Part shown: positions 36,425 through 45,781 of the stretch, one piece after another
Numbering within the stretch: position 1 is the stretch's first letter
Layout: every line of letters starts with the position of its first letter
Assembly: GCA_000333855.2 (NCBI GenBank)
Contig: CM007336.1
Span: 491,471 to 542,938 of the forward strand
Direction: 5' to 3'
Source of the DNA: Endotrypanum monterogeii
Taxonomy: Eukaryota > Euglenozoa > Kinetoplastea > Trypanosomatida > Trypanosomatidae
Length of the DNA: 51,468 bases
Program-made: the position numbers and the translations under genes
Notes under the pieces: generated by a model
Told to the model about the DNA's origin: nothing
Seen by the model: the letters and a program-made list of their open reading frames with translations, nothing else
Databases searched by the model: none

Positions 36425-36748
36425 TCACGCTGCCATTGCGGGATTCCCTTCCTCTGCCTCGCCACCATTGAGCGTGATCCGCCCGTGGCCCGGCGTGCGG
36501 CAGTGCAGCCCCTTCACATGCTTGAAGGGGATAGCGAGCAGGTTCAATCCCCGTAACGTGATTTCACCATCTTTGAAGACGCGCTGCTCAACAGCAGCCT
36601 GCAGCAGAAGGTCACCACTGCCCTCATAGGCTATGAGTGTACCCACAATGACACGACCATCCGCCAGCTCAACACGCAGCTCCTGACCAAGGAAGGGGTG
36701 TTCTCCAGCACCAGAACCGTCGGTGGCATGTTCTCCGTTGGCTGTCAT
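36425..36748 (-). CDS. Small Sm-like protein, NAA38/LSMD1-like
   Basis: A 107-residue protein with an Sm fold. The Sm1 part at about 20-55 has the hydrophobic pattern and the ADGRVIVG turn followed by a GDLLLQ strand. The Sm2 part lacks the usual RG box of RNA-binding LSm proteins and instead reads RGLNLLAIPFKHVKGLHC (66-83). That resembles the LGLAMVPGHHIVSI stretch of NAA38 (Mak31), the Sm-like auxiliary subunit of the NatC N-terminal acetyltransferase. I therefore favour a NatC subunit over a spliceosomal or decay LSm ring member. The residues before 18 and after 90 look disordered. The start is the ATG at 36746-36748, with a likely splice acceptor 24 bases upstream. Confidence 0.85.
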   Translation of the reverse strand: MTANGEHATDGSGAGEHPFLGQELRVELADGRVIVGTLIAYEGSGDLLLQAAVEQRVFKDGEITLRGLNLLAIPFKHVKGLHCRTPGHGRITLNGGEAEEGNPAMAA

Positions 36749-36772
36749 GTGTGAGCAAGCGACTGCGTGTAT

Positions 36773-36798
36773 CTGTGAGGAGATGAGGGAGAGAAGAT
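36773..36798 (-). promoter_or_regulatory. Predicted trans-splice acceptor, Sm-like gene
   Basis: The minus strand reads a C/T tract (CTCTCCCTCATCTCC) ending in TCACAG, with the AG at 36773-36774, 24 bases before the ATG. Confidence 0.6.
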
Positions 36799-37743
36799 TC
36801 GCACGTCGGTGCGTGTGTCGACAAACGGGCGAGTCACGGCTGATGTTTTCTTGTCACCGAGTTTGAGATTTATGTACACATATATAACAAAATAACCGAC
36901 ACATTGGCAGCGCGAGGAGTGCACACCGCGTTCCAGACAAAAGAATATGGAAAAGAAAGGGGAGGAGAGGGGGAGAAAAGAAGTTGGAAGGCACCGTGAA
37001 AATCATTCCTATGCGGTAGAGTTGGTGGTGAGAGGGAGCGGACCGCACCCCTTCCTCTGCATGACAACAACTTGTCAATGCACAGCCGTACATGCGCGTC
37101 GCTTCTGTCATCTGTTTTTCCTTTTTTTTCTTGTATAAGGCGCTGGGCCTTCACCATACCTAGTAGGCGGACATGCGCTATCGAGTCTGCTACTCTCCTT
37201 CCTGCAGGTCGCTGTCACATGTAAGGAAGAACAGCAGCAGCTGAGAGGGCCCACATGCATTGCAGTACATAAAGGAATGTCGCTTGGCCGCTGCCCTTTT
37301 TCTTTCTTTTTATTTTGTCTAATGGACTGCTCTGTGCTGCTGCGTAAAAGGAGCCGTAAGGCTCAACTGAACATTATCCTTTGTTCATGGTATGGACACA
37401 CACACGCGCGCAAGAAGAAACAACTTCGTTGCTTTCACTTCCCCGCGTTTTCCCTCTGTTTCCCCCTTCCTTCACTTATCATCTTTCCAGAGACCGCCAC
37501 CACCACAAATTACTCGTACGAGCGGCGCCAAACATTTCTTCTGACGCTGCCGTTCTCCGATGAAGTGTGTGTGTGGGTGTGTGTGTATGAGGGGTGGGGG
37601 GGGGCGTACATGAAAAAGAAAAAGAAAATATATGTATATATAATGATAGATGCGCATGAATGAAATGTGAAAGGGGACCGAGAGACAGTGTGGATTAGAA
37701 AAAGGGGGATGGGGGCAGACACCAACGTCCACAACGCCACATA

Positions 37744-37776
<33 letters not shown>

Positions 37777-38374
37777 TTCCTTGTTCGCTGATACAAGAAC
37801 GAGAAAAGAAATCGCCCATAACGTGGTGCATGTGTGTGCGTATATGTATGTGCGTTGTATCAGAGCGAGGGATAAAAAAAGACCCACATGAGAAGCGCAC
37901 CCCACGTCGAGAGGGAAGAAAGGAGGTTGGCCACCTACACAAGAGAGAGGAGACGACAGAAAAACGGTCAATGATAGAAAGCGGAGAGGGTTAGAGGAAA
38001 CCAAAAAAAAAAAAATCTCTCAGGATAAAGAAAAAAAAATGCGGGAAAAAAAGATACGGACACACAATGAAGGGGGATCACTATTGGTGAGTTCACCTCC
38101 CCCTTCCTCCCCCTGCCACGACAGACAACAATGAGCGTAAAAAATAATGGTGGCAGGCCTGAGGTTATTGTTGCGGCATCAAAGGAGGGGGGGGGGGAAG
38201 GAGAGGTGAGCACGCCCGCATTATCAACGCAATGCGTGGGCAGATGCGACGATGGCCATGTCACCCCAGCCACCACCGACTGCGCAGGTACGGCGAACCC
38301 CCCCCCCATCCCCCTCACCCCTCTTTTACACCTATGCATATCCCTCCCTTTTTTTTTTTTCATTTGGGGTGTTT
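36799..38374. other. Intergenic region, ARL6 to Sm-like gene
   Basis: About 1.6 kb with no supported gene, expected to hold the ARL6 3'UTR. It includes a CA array at 37750-37776, A runs near 38002-38014 and 38031-38038, a G11 run near 38188-38198 and a T12 run at 38349-38360. Confidence 0.75.
37750..37776. repeat. (CA)n microsatellite
   Basis: About 13 CA units. Confidence 0.9.
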
Positions 38375-38923
38375 TCACCTTTTTTTGGACATCTCCAGCC
38401 GCCGCAACATCCGTGACTGGAGCCAGTCCATCCCTTCGTGAATGCCCTCGCCCAGAAGCGCATTGGAGGCAAAGATATTCATGGGATGATCCCCCATAAT
38501 TTGATTGAGCTGCAGGATCTGCGTTAGCTCCATCGGCGTCTTTGCCCCTGTGATATCCATCTTGTTAGCGAAAAAAAGAAATGGGACTTTGGTTGTATTG
38601 AGGTCGGCGTGATTAAGCATCTGCTCCAGCTCGTCCTTCACAACACACATGCGGAGCGTGTCGCTACTGTCGATCACAAACACAACACCATCAATGTTGC
38701 TGTAGTAGCTTTCCCACAGTCCTCGAAATTTTTGTGCACCACCCATGTCGAATGCGGTAATGGTGACCTTCCCATTTTTGATGCTATCGACGTTGTACCC
38801 CACTGTGGCCACGATGTTCTCAGAGCGCTGATTCAGCGGCTTCAGAAAGTTGACTATAGTTGTTTTGCCGCTATTATCCAGACCGCAAATAATTATATTC
38901 AGCTTTGTCTTTGACTGCCCCAT
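38375..38923 (-). CDS. ARL6: ARL6 (BBS3) small GTPase
   Basis: An Arf-like GTPase of 182 residues that recruits the BBSome coat for ciliary and flagellar membrane traffic. The P-loop is GLDNSGKTT (14-22), switch I Thr is Thr40, the guanine motif is NKMD (120-123), and FASNAL (151-156) matches the G5 loop. ARL6-specific stretches include FDMGGAQKFRGLWESYY, VIDSSDTLRM, LLGEGIHEGMDWLQ and LNHADL. Switch II reads DMGGAQ, so Ala63 replaces the glutamine expected after DxxG. The N-terminus MGQSKTK fits the N-myristoylation consensus (Gly2, Thr6, Lys7) and is about ten residues shorter than in human ARL6, lacking its amphipathic helix. The start is the ATG at 38921-38923; the frame upstream is a T-run and C-rich leader. 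Confidence 0.93.
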   Translation of the reverse strand: MGQSKTKLNIIICGLDNSGKTTIVNFLKPLNQRSENIVATVGYNVDSIKNGKVTITAFDMGGAQKFRGLWESYYSNIDGVVFVIDSSDTLRMCVVKDELEQMLNHADLNTTKVPFLFFANKMDITGAKTPMELTQILQLNQIMGDHPMNIFASNALLGEGIHEGMDWLQSRMLRRLEMSKKR

Positions 38924-39089
38924 CTTTTTTTTTTCGTGCGGGCGGGCCGGCGGGCGGAAAAAAAAAAAAATCACGTGTGAGTGAGTGGATACGTCGGTAC
39001 TCTTCTTTGAGCGTGTGTCGTGCCGTCTATTCTATACATACAGGCCTGACTGTCTAGGACATAAATACGTGGAAAAAAAAAATGGGGGC

Positions 39090-39090
<1 letters not shown>

Positions 39091-39118
<28 letters not shown>
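39091..39118. repeat. (GA)n microsatellite
   Basis: About 14 GA units on the plus strand, polypyrimidine on the RNA strand. It lies upstream of ARL6 and could contribute to its splicing signal. Confidence 0.85.
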
Positions 39119-39121
<3 letters not shown>

Positions 39122-39294
39122 GTGCAAACAAAGAGACAAGAAATGTGAGTGGGTCACCCAAACCAAAACACTAACAGCTGGAAAAAAAAATTAGAAAGCG
39201 AGCAATAGGTGAGGATGGGAAGCACCTCAGGAGTGAAGTCGTAAATGGGGAAAGAAGGGCGGGGGAACACACGTCTGCGTGTTGCAGCAGTGGG

Positions 39295-39296
<2 letters not shown>

Positions 39297-39335
<39 letters not shown>
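39297..39335. repeat. (TG)n microsatellite
   Basis: About 19 uninterrupted TG units. Confidence 0.9.
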
Positions 39336-39338
<3 letters not shown>

Positions 39339-39805
39339 CAGGTGCAACCAGGCTGACAAGTAGTTGATCAACGGAATAAAGAAAAAAAACTGAGGCATAG
39401 AGGGGGAGTGGGGAACTGATTGGCTCAGAGGGCAAAGGCTTCCTCGACAAGGGGCAGGTGAAACGAAGAAAGCCTGTGTGTGTGTGTGTGTGTGTGAAGG
39501 GAGTTTTACCTCACTGTCTCATATTGGGCCAGGAATATAAAACGATGATCTTCACACTTCACACCCCCGGAAAAGAAAAAAAAAAACAATTAAGATATGT
39601 GAGCCTGTCATCTGCGTTCGACGCACTGAAGCACAGAAACACCCGCAAGGGTAATACACGTCTCTCATCACCCCTCTCTCTTGCGTTTTTTTTTGTGCAA
39701 AGTGGTGTGCACACGTCAAGTGGTATTTCGTACAATAGGGCTGGCGAGTCACAAGAACGGGTGTCTCCGCAATGCGAGTACAAGCTCCTGCCCACAGGCC
39801 AACCT

Positions 39806-39850
39806 CCACCACCACCCCCTCCTCCTCCTCCTCCTCCTCCTCCCCCTCCT
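39806..39850. repeat. (CCT)n repeat
   Basis: Trinucleotide repeat with CCC variants at both ends. Confidence 0.85.
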
Positions 39851-40370
39851 TGATAGCCATTCCACACTGTGTTCAACTGTCAGGTGGAGCAAAACAGTTT
39901 TCAGAACTTGAAGAAAATTTTGTGCTGCGAGGATAGGGATACCGTGAAAGCGAGATGCGTTCTCGATCATCCCCCACGCACCCCCCCCTCCCCCACCACA
40001 ACGAGTCGTCGTTCAGAAGGGGGGAGGGGGGGAACAGCAAAGTCTTTCTTTTTTTTTCTCCACGCACCGAGTGGGGGCGCTCAACCCCTACCCCTACTCG
40101 CTTATGACGATGTGTTGGGGAGGACAGGTGCATATCCCCCTTTCTCCTCCCCTCTGTGTGAGCATAGCAGTATGAAAATCAAAACAATAGGCGCATTGAG
40201 CAGTGGACACAGTTCACAAAAAAAAAAAGAGGATAAGACACATAAAAAAAAGCTAGCAGGGAGTTACAACACGAAGTCACGCTTTTTTCTTCTTTCGTGC
40301 CGGGGGAGAGGAGAGGTTGTCATGTTAGCGGAAGGCGTTAAAACACCCACAAAGACGACACGTTAAAAAG

Positions 40371-40398
40371 AGGGAGGGGAGGGGAGGGGAGGGGAGGA
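40371..40398 (+). repeat. (GGGGA)n G-run block
   Basis: Five G-runs separated by A on the plus strand, able to form a G-quadruplex in the template strand. Confidence 0.6.
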
Positions 40399-40558
40399 GC
40401 TTGGGATAGACGTCGGTCTCCTTATACAACAACACACTCCTCACACGGATGCTGGATCGATGTGAATATATATATATATATAGATGTGTGTGTGTGGGTG
40501 TGTGTGTGTAGCAGGTGCTGTTGCAGTCTCCTACCTCCTCTTCCCTCCCCATGTGTGA

Positions 40559-42960
40559 CTACTTTGCACTGATCGAGTTGTAATGCACCGGGTAGAGGTA
40601 AGACAGAAAGATATCGATCGGTTCTGTTCGCGGCTCAAATATGAAATAGCGGGTGCAACAGCGCTGATGCATATCGCTGCCGGCATCCGAGCTGTCCAGC
40701 AGGTGAGTAGCGTCATCTGCGCCCGAGGCGAAAGAAGAGACTGCAACACGCGGGACAAAACTGCCGGGGGAGTGTGCATTCGTTTCGCGCTGGCCACCAC
40801 CAAAAGCCAACAGTGCATTCGAGCTGCTTTGTGAGATGTCGGCATTGAACGAATCAGCGAGACCAGTGAAAGAGTTGAGACTCTGTACATATGGGAAGCT
40901 GTGGCTCACTAACGCCTTCGGTCGGTTGCGGCGCCTGCTCGCTGCAAACGATATGACCTCGCCAGCCTCATCCCCTTGGAAGGGCGTCGGTGTTAGTGTC
41001 GGGGCGAAGGCGAAGGAGTCGGACCCATGCAGACCACACATGGGAGGCGCTTCTTCCATCGCATCGTTTGACATCACCGCCGCACCGTCTTGCGACTGTG
41101 GTCGCAGCAAAGGTCGAGAGCGCGCCATCACCACTGCGCTTGGCGGCGCTGTAGCAGAAGCGCCACCCGCTTTCATGTGATGACAGCTGACCTCATCGTT
41201 CATGGCAAACGTGCTGGGCGACTCCACCTTTTGCGTGAAAACATTGATCGGCTGCGTGGCTGTATCGAGTGGCTGCACAGCAGCACCAACAGCGCAAAAT
41301 TTATCTAAATGATGAGCACACCCACCACGCGAGGCGTCGCCGTTGCCGCCAACGAGTCTCGGCGCCGGAGACGCCACGGCCGCAATGTGCTGTGTTCCAC
41401 TTGGCAAACCGGCGGTTGACTGTGGCTGCAGGAGAGGCATCGTGGCTGGCCGCGTGCTGACCTCACCGCTCCCGAGCCCACCCCATGAAGCGAGAGCACC
41501 AAAACTGCTGCTGCCCTTCCCCGAACGCGGCCCACTACAGTAAATCTCGGAGTGTTGTAGCCTGCGGTGGAGGGCGAGCTGGATTGCATTCGCGTCCAGC
41601 TCGCCATCGTCATCGCTGACGTTGCCCTCTTCACTGGGCCTGTCGATGTCGCACGCACGCACGGGACGCAGGAGTCGCGACTGCCCTACGCCAGGGAGGC
41701 CGTGTGCGCCCCCCCGTGGAACTGTACATGTTCGACCCATCCCCGCCGCCCCGCAGCATTCTCCCCTCACCGGTTTGGTGCCACTGCTCCTGAGTGGGTA
41801 TCCAAAATCACTGGGCATTGTCGCCGCGGCTCCAACGCCTCTGGAGCCCTCTGGACGGTCAGCGAACGATGATGCCTGTCGAAGTCCGTCGAACACGTTG
41901 AGAGAACTCTGGCTGTGGTGCGACTGCGATGGGTTATGAAGTTCACGTTCACGGAGCAGGCGACGCTCAGCTCGGCGGCGCTCCCGCAGCTGGCACATAT
42001 CCACCAGAAACAGAGGCGCTGAGGCACAGTGTTCAGGGGATGGGCGATATGTTATATAACAGTTGTGCTCCTCCGAGGACAAGACGTGAATGTTAACACA
42101 GAGGCAGTCGCTTGCGGCTCGCAAAGACAACTCATCTCCCCAGGATCCGAGCTTGGCGAGGTTGTCGTAGTAGACATCTGCCTGCGCAGCCGACTCGAAG
42201 TAGTGGTCGAAGGTTTCCGCCGCGCGGAACGCATGTAGGAGACGATCTGACTGCGGACAACGTCATGGTAGTCTTCGCTGCCCAGCAGTTGGTGGGAAAT
42301 AGCCCGAAATTGACAGTTGCCATCGTTTCGGACGCGGTAGACAGACAGACGCAGCTCGTTCAGGCGGCGGTACAGCCGCTGCACACCGACTCGGATGATT
42401 TGCTCACGCGCCAGCCGTCGCTCCGTGGCCGTCTGAGGCGGCGTCCTCTTTTCCTCCGCTTTTGTATTTTTTTTGGTGCCGGGGGAACTGGGGGAGCCAA
42501 AAAAAAATATTTTGTTATTTTTTTTCTTTGGCATGGAGAATGGCACGTTTTTTTCGGCCGCTGAGGCGGGCGACTGTTTTATTTCGTTGGCGGTGTCCAT
42601 CAATGCGGTCCCCACAGTCGCAGCGGCCGATCCGTAAAACTGCTGCATATCCTCAGCCACGCGTTTGCGAGACGATGGCTCGGTGACGTGCGGCACGATG
42701 GGCACGACGGGGATGGCTGAGAAACGGAGCGGATGCTGCACCGTATCGGCACTCCCGGCGGACGCTGCTGCCCAGGCATGAGTGAATGATGCTTCGTTTT
42801 GCACTACTGAGGGAAAACTCGAGTCGTTTGGCCCGACAACATCCGCCGAATCTGCGTGGCTGAGTGCGTTGAGACTGAACTTGTACATGTCGCCCTCAGG
42901 ACGCGCACCACCGAAGACGGCGGACCGGTGCGCTCCATCGCTCGAGAACGTAGCTGCCAT
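40559..42960 (-). CDS. OTU-family cysteine protease with large internal insert, frame broken
   Basis: A deubiquitinase-type OTU domain whose two halves lie in different frames. From the ATG at 42960 the N-terminal 190 residues look disordered. The domain then begins with YRVRNDGNCQFRAIS, giving catalytic Asp213 and Cys216. Just after SYMRSAR (247), at plus 42217-42227, the sequence must shift by one base. The next frame continues with typical OTU sequence (TFDHYFESAAQADVYYDNL, then SWGDELSLRAASD). The closing strand and catalytic His (IFLSYLYPVHYNSI) appear only at the very end, near 40580. Between them lie about 470 low-complexity residues, inserted in a loop near VLSSEEH. The total is about 800 residues if the frame is joined. 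The break may be a sequencing error, since conservation continues on both sides. It could also be a pseudogene. Confidence 0.85.
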
Positions 42961-42979
42961 TCTCGCCGGGTCGTCAGTA

Positions 42980-43457
42980 TCAGTGTGTTGACATAAAAAA
43001 GCTGTAGCTGAGAGGTGACAGAAGGGTCTGGGTGGAGGCAAGAGGGTCCTGATAGACAGAGCGAGACGCGCCCTCGGTTGCACTGCAGTCTTTAGCGAGA
43101 CCGAGAGCGCTGCTCAACACGAGGTCGTCTGCGCTTGCAGCATCTTCGTTAAGCTCCGTAAAGATGGTGATTGTCTGCCGCGGTAGTTGCTGCATGGGCG
43201 GGATCGCGGGGGCCGTCGTCTGTCATGTTTTCGGGGCTTTCGGTGGGGAGGGGGATCGCAGTGTTGGGGACTGGGCTTGGGAATTTGGTTTGGTTCGCAT
43301 TACATTTGCTCGTGTCTTCGAGAAAGCGTCGGCCTTGGGTGCGACGCGGTAGATGGTGCTTACTAGGCCCACCCTTCGAGCTGGAGCTGCCTCCGCCCAG
43401 AAAGCGCAGGGGCCGTGACGTCACCGGCACAGGCAAGTCCAGAAGCGCGTGGTACAT
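42980..43457 (-). pseudogene. Possible N-terminal part of the OTU gene, or a broken small gene
   Basis: Two protein-like frames meet here. One starts at the ATG at 43457, only 7 bases after a TTTTTCAG acceptor-like sequence, and would give 102 residues. The other is open from about 43219 to 42980. Removing one base of the G5 run (plus 43208-43212) would join them into about 158 residues. Removing one base of the A6 run (plus 42995-43000) would then carry the frame into the OTU protein. The composition (Ser, Pro, Asp, Ala mix) is unlike the repeat-rich non-coding gaps. No homology recognised. An alternative is that this is leader sequence and OTU starts at 42960. Confidence 0.4.
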
Positions 43458-43464
43458 GGTACAA

Positions 43465-43485
43465 CTGAAAAATATTAAAAGGCGT
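43465..43485 (-). promoter_or_regulatory. Candidate trans-splice acceptor upstream of 43457
   Basis: The minus strand reads CCTTTTAATATTTTTCAG with the AG at 43465-43466. The pyrimidine tract is short. A second candidate (CACCTCTCAG, AG near 43010) would instead give a leader for the ATG at 42960. Confidence 0.35.
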
Positions 43486-43630
43486 TGAACTGAGAATTAT
43501 CCGTCCTTGCCGCAGCTGATCTCTGCGGAAGGAGGTGCGAGTGATGCGCTTCAGTCTTTGCGCGCACCTGGTCGTTTCTTTTTCTTTTGTGTGTGACCTT
43601 GGGGGTGGGGGAGAGCGATGCCCAAACAGA

Positions 43631-43652
43631 TGTGTGTGTGTGTGTGTGTGCG
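43631..43652. repeat. (TG)n microsatellite
   Basis: About 10 TG units ending in CGTG. Confidence 0.85.
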
Positions 43653-45635
43653 TGTTCGTTAAGCGAGTGCACTCACCTGTAGAGACGACCATGCCTCGGC
43701 TAACACACAGAGACTTGCAGGCGCTCACCAAGTTAAGGATTGCTATCAATAAATACAACGTAGGCGAAAAACACAGGGGTCGGGCTAAGACAAATAAACG
43801 GTCGTCAAGGACAACACACCAGTGAGATGGTTGACGCGAGCCGGCAGGGAGAGAAAACAACCAAAAAAAGGGAAATAAATAAAAAAGAAAAATGTCGATG
43901 TGGTGTGAAGTGACGACCCTCTTCCCTCCTCTCTTTAAACGTTTGTGTGTTTGCTTATACAGCTCAGAGGAGCTCAATCAACAGAAAAAAAAAACAGGAA
44001 AACAAAAAAGTAAAAGAAAGAGGAAGAGGAGAAAAGGGGGAGGAGAGGGCAATGCAAGCCACAAGCAGAGGAGAGAGGGGATATGGTGGCCCCGAGATTT
44101 GGTGCAGTGAGAAGAAAATATCAAAATTAAAATCCCCTGGGGACAATAAAACAAGTTCAGCGTATTGGGAAAGATGAGTGGGGGGGAGAATTGTTTTAGT
44201 CGAGAGAATGGACGACCGCGGCGGTATCACGAACGAATGAGCAATGGAAGGTAAAAACAAAAAAAAAGAGACGCGATCACAGGACTATATATAGATGTGA
44301 GGAGCACCCCGAGCTAAAAAAGAAAGAAACGATGCGATGTAGAGTGGGCGGAGACGAGATGGAAGCACACCGGTTGAGTTTTGAAGGGAGGACGATGCAA
44401 ATAGCAGAAATCTGAGCTGACCATGCCACACCCACGCACCCACATACTATCCGCGTGTACTGGTACTAGTATGTGCGAGGAGGTGATGGGGATGTGCCCC
44501 TAGACACGCGTGTGTGGTGTGCGTGTGTGTGTGTGCGTGGGGGGAGGGGGGGGGGAGAGGAAAGGAAAGGAGGCGAGACAAATCGGTAAATTAGTGAAAC
44601 AAGATGCGGCAAGTTGCGTATAAAAATACATGTACACACATTTCTGCTATTGGCATGGAGTGATTAGTAGCCCTCTTTTTTTTTTTTTGAGCGGGGGGGA
44701 GGAGGGGGGGGGGAGGTGAAGCTAGCTGCGGCTGGTTTGGGAAGAGGAGAAGGAAAAGGAGGAGGAGGAGGAGGGGAGCACGTTGTAGAGCGCCGAGGAG
44801 TCAGTGATCGAATGAAAAGCTCCCCTCGCGAAGGAGTGCTCAATATCGTTAGGGAGAAAAAATAGCACAGCTGCTGCAGTGCGCGACGCCAGCCCAGAGA
44901 GGAGACACGATCCGATCATGGGCGCACTTGAGCCAACCGTAACGAGTCGGTGCGGGGAGCGGAGTGGAGTACTGCTCCCCCCTCCCCTTCCCTTCCCTTC
45001 TCCCTTTTCGTCCCCCTGTCCTTGCGCGTACTTGAGCGTCGTACATTCTGCTGATGATATTCACTTTGAAGTTGTTCGTTGATTAGGGAAGTGTGTGCGC
45101 AGAAAAGCGAACGAGCCAAGGAGCAAGAAAAGGGTTGCAGGTGGAGGCGCACCGAGCCTACAGGTGACGATGCAACGCTCGACACGAAGTGCGACTGGTG
45201 CAAAAAAAAAAAAACTGAAACTTATGAGCCGAACCCCCTGCAGGCACATACACACAGACACGCAGACCTGCATATGATCAAATGCATTGCCTTGCCTCAG
45301 CCCCCCCCCTGTCTCCACTTAATCGGTAGTCGCTTCGCAATGCATGTTGTCCCACCATCTTTACAATTTCCTTAGGACACGGCGCTGCTGCGGCTGAGCA
45401 TGCGGGACAACAGAAGCAGTGACTACGTCACACGCCAGGTGGCAGAGAAACATACAAACAGTAAAGACATGCTCCGAAGGCATTATAAAACTCCCATTAA
45501 ATGTAAAAAAAAAAAATTGATGATGATGATGATGCTGCGGTATCCCGAGGGGAGGGGAGGGAGGGTGGGGGGGGCGGGGAAGGAGGGGGGGGATCGAAGG
45601 AAGTTGGACGAGCAGAACAGGGGCAAAGACCGCAC

Positions 45636-45662
45636 AATATATATATATATATATATATATAT
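45636..45662. repeat. (AT)n microsatellite
   Basis: About 13 AT units, about 120 bases beyond the EMG1 stop codon. Confidence 0.9.
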
Positions 45663-45781
45663 TTACTGTAAAATAAATTAAAAAGCAGAAGCGTGCGTCC
45701 ATCATTACTGTGTTCCGTCACACTTCATCCATCCCCTTGCAACGAGTGGAAGTGGCACACTCAAAGGAGAGCAGGCATTCC

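Larger units (their letters stand above)
38924..40558. other. Intergenic region, OTU gene to ARL6
   Basis: About 1.6 kb with no supported gene, expected to hold the OTU-protein 3'UTR and the ARL6 splicing region. Repeats: GA (39091-39118), TG (39297-39335 and 39476-39496), CCT (39806-39850), GGGGA (40371-40398) and AT/GT (about 40467-40509). Confidence 0.75.
43486..45781. other. Intergenic region, EMG1 to OTU gene
   Basis: About 2.3 kb with no convincing gene, expected to hold the EMG1 3'UTR. It includes a TG array at 43631-43652, a T12 run near 44678-44689, G-rich blocks near 44539-44556 and 45548-45592, and a TA array at 45636-45662. A 65-codon frame at 44722-44919 (minus) is noted but not accepted. 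Confidence 0.7.

Noticed and set aside
43363..43977. Minus-strand open frame of 204 codons
   Set aside because: Composition is that of non-coding DNA, with a CA-array Thr-His stretch, and it overlaps the more protein-like frame starting at 43457.
44722..44919. Minus-strand open frame of 65 codons with a hydrophobic start
   Set aside because: No pyrimidine tract or acceptor precedes it, the C-terminus is a Ser run from a GGA-type repeat, and it lies in the expected EMG1 3'UTR.
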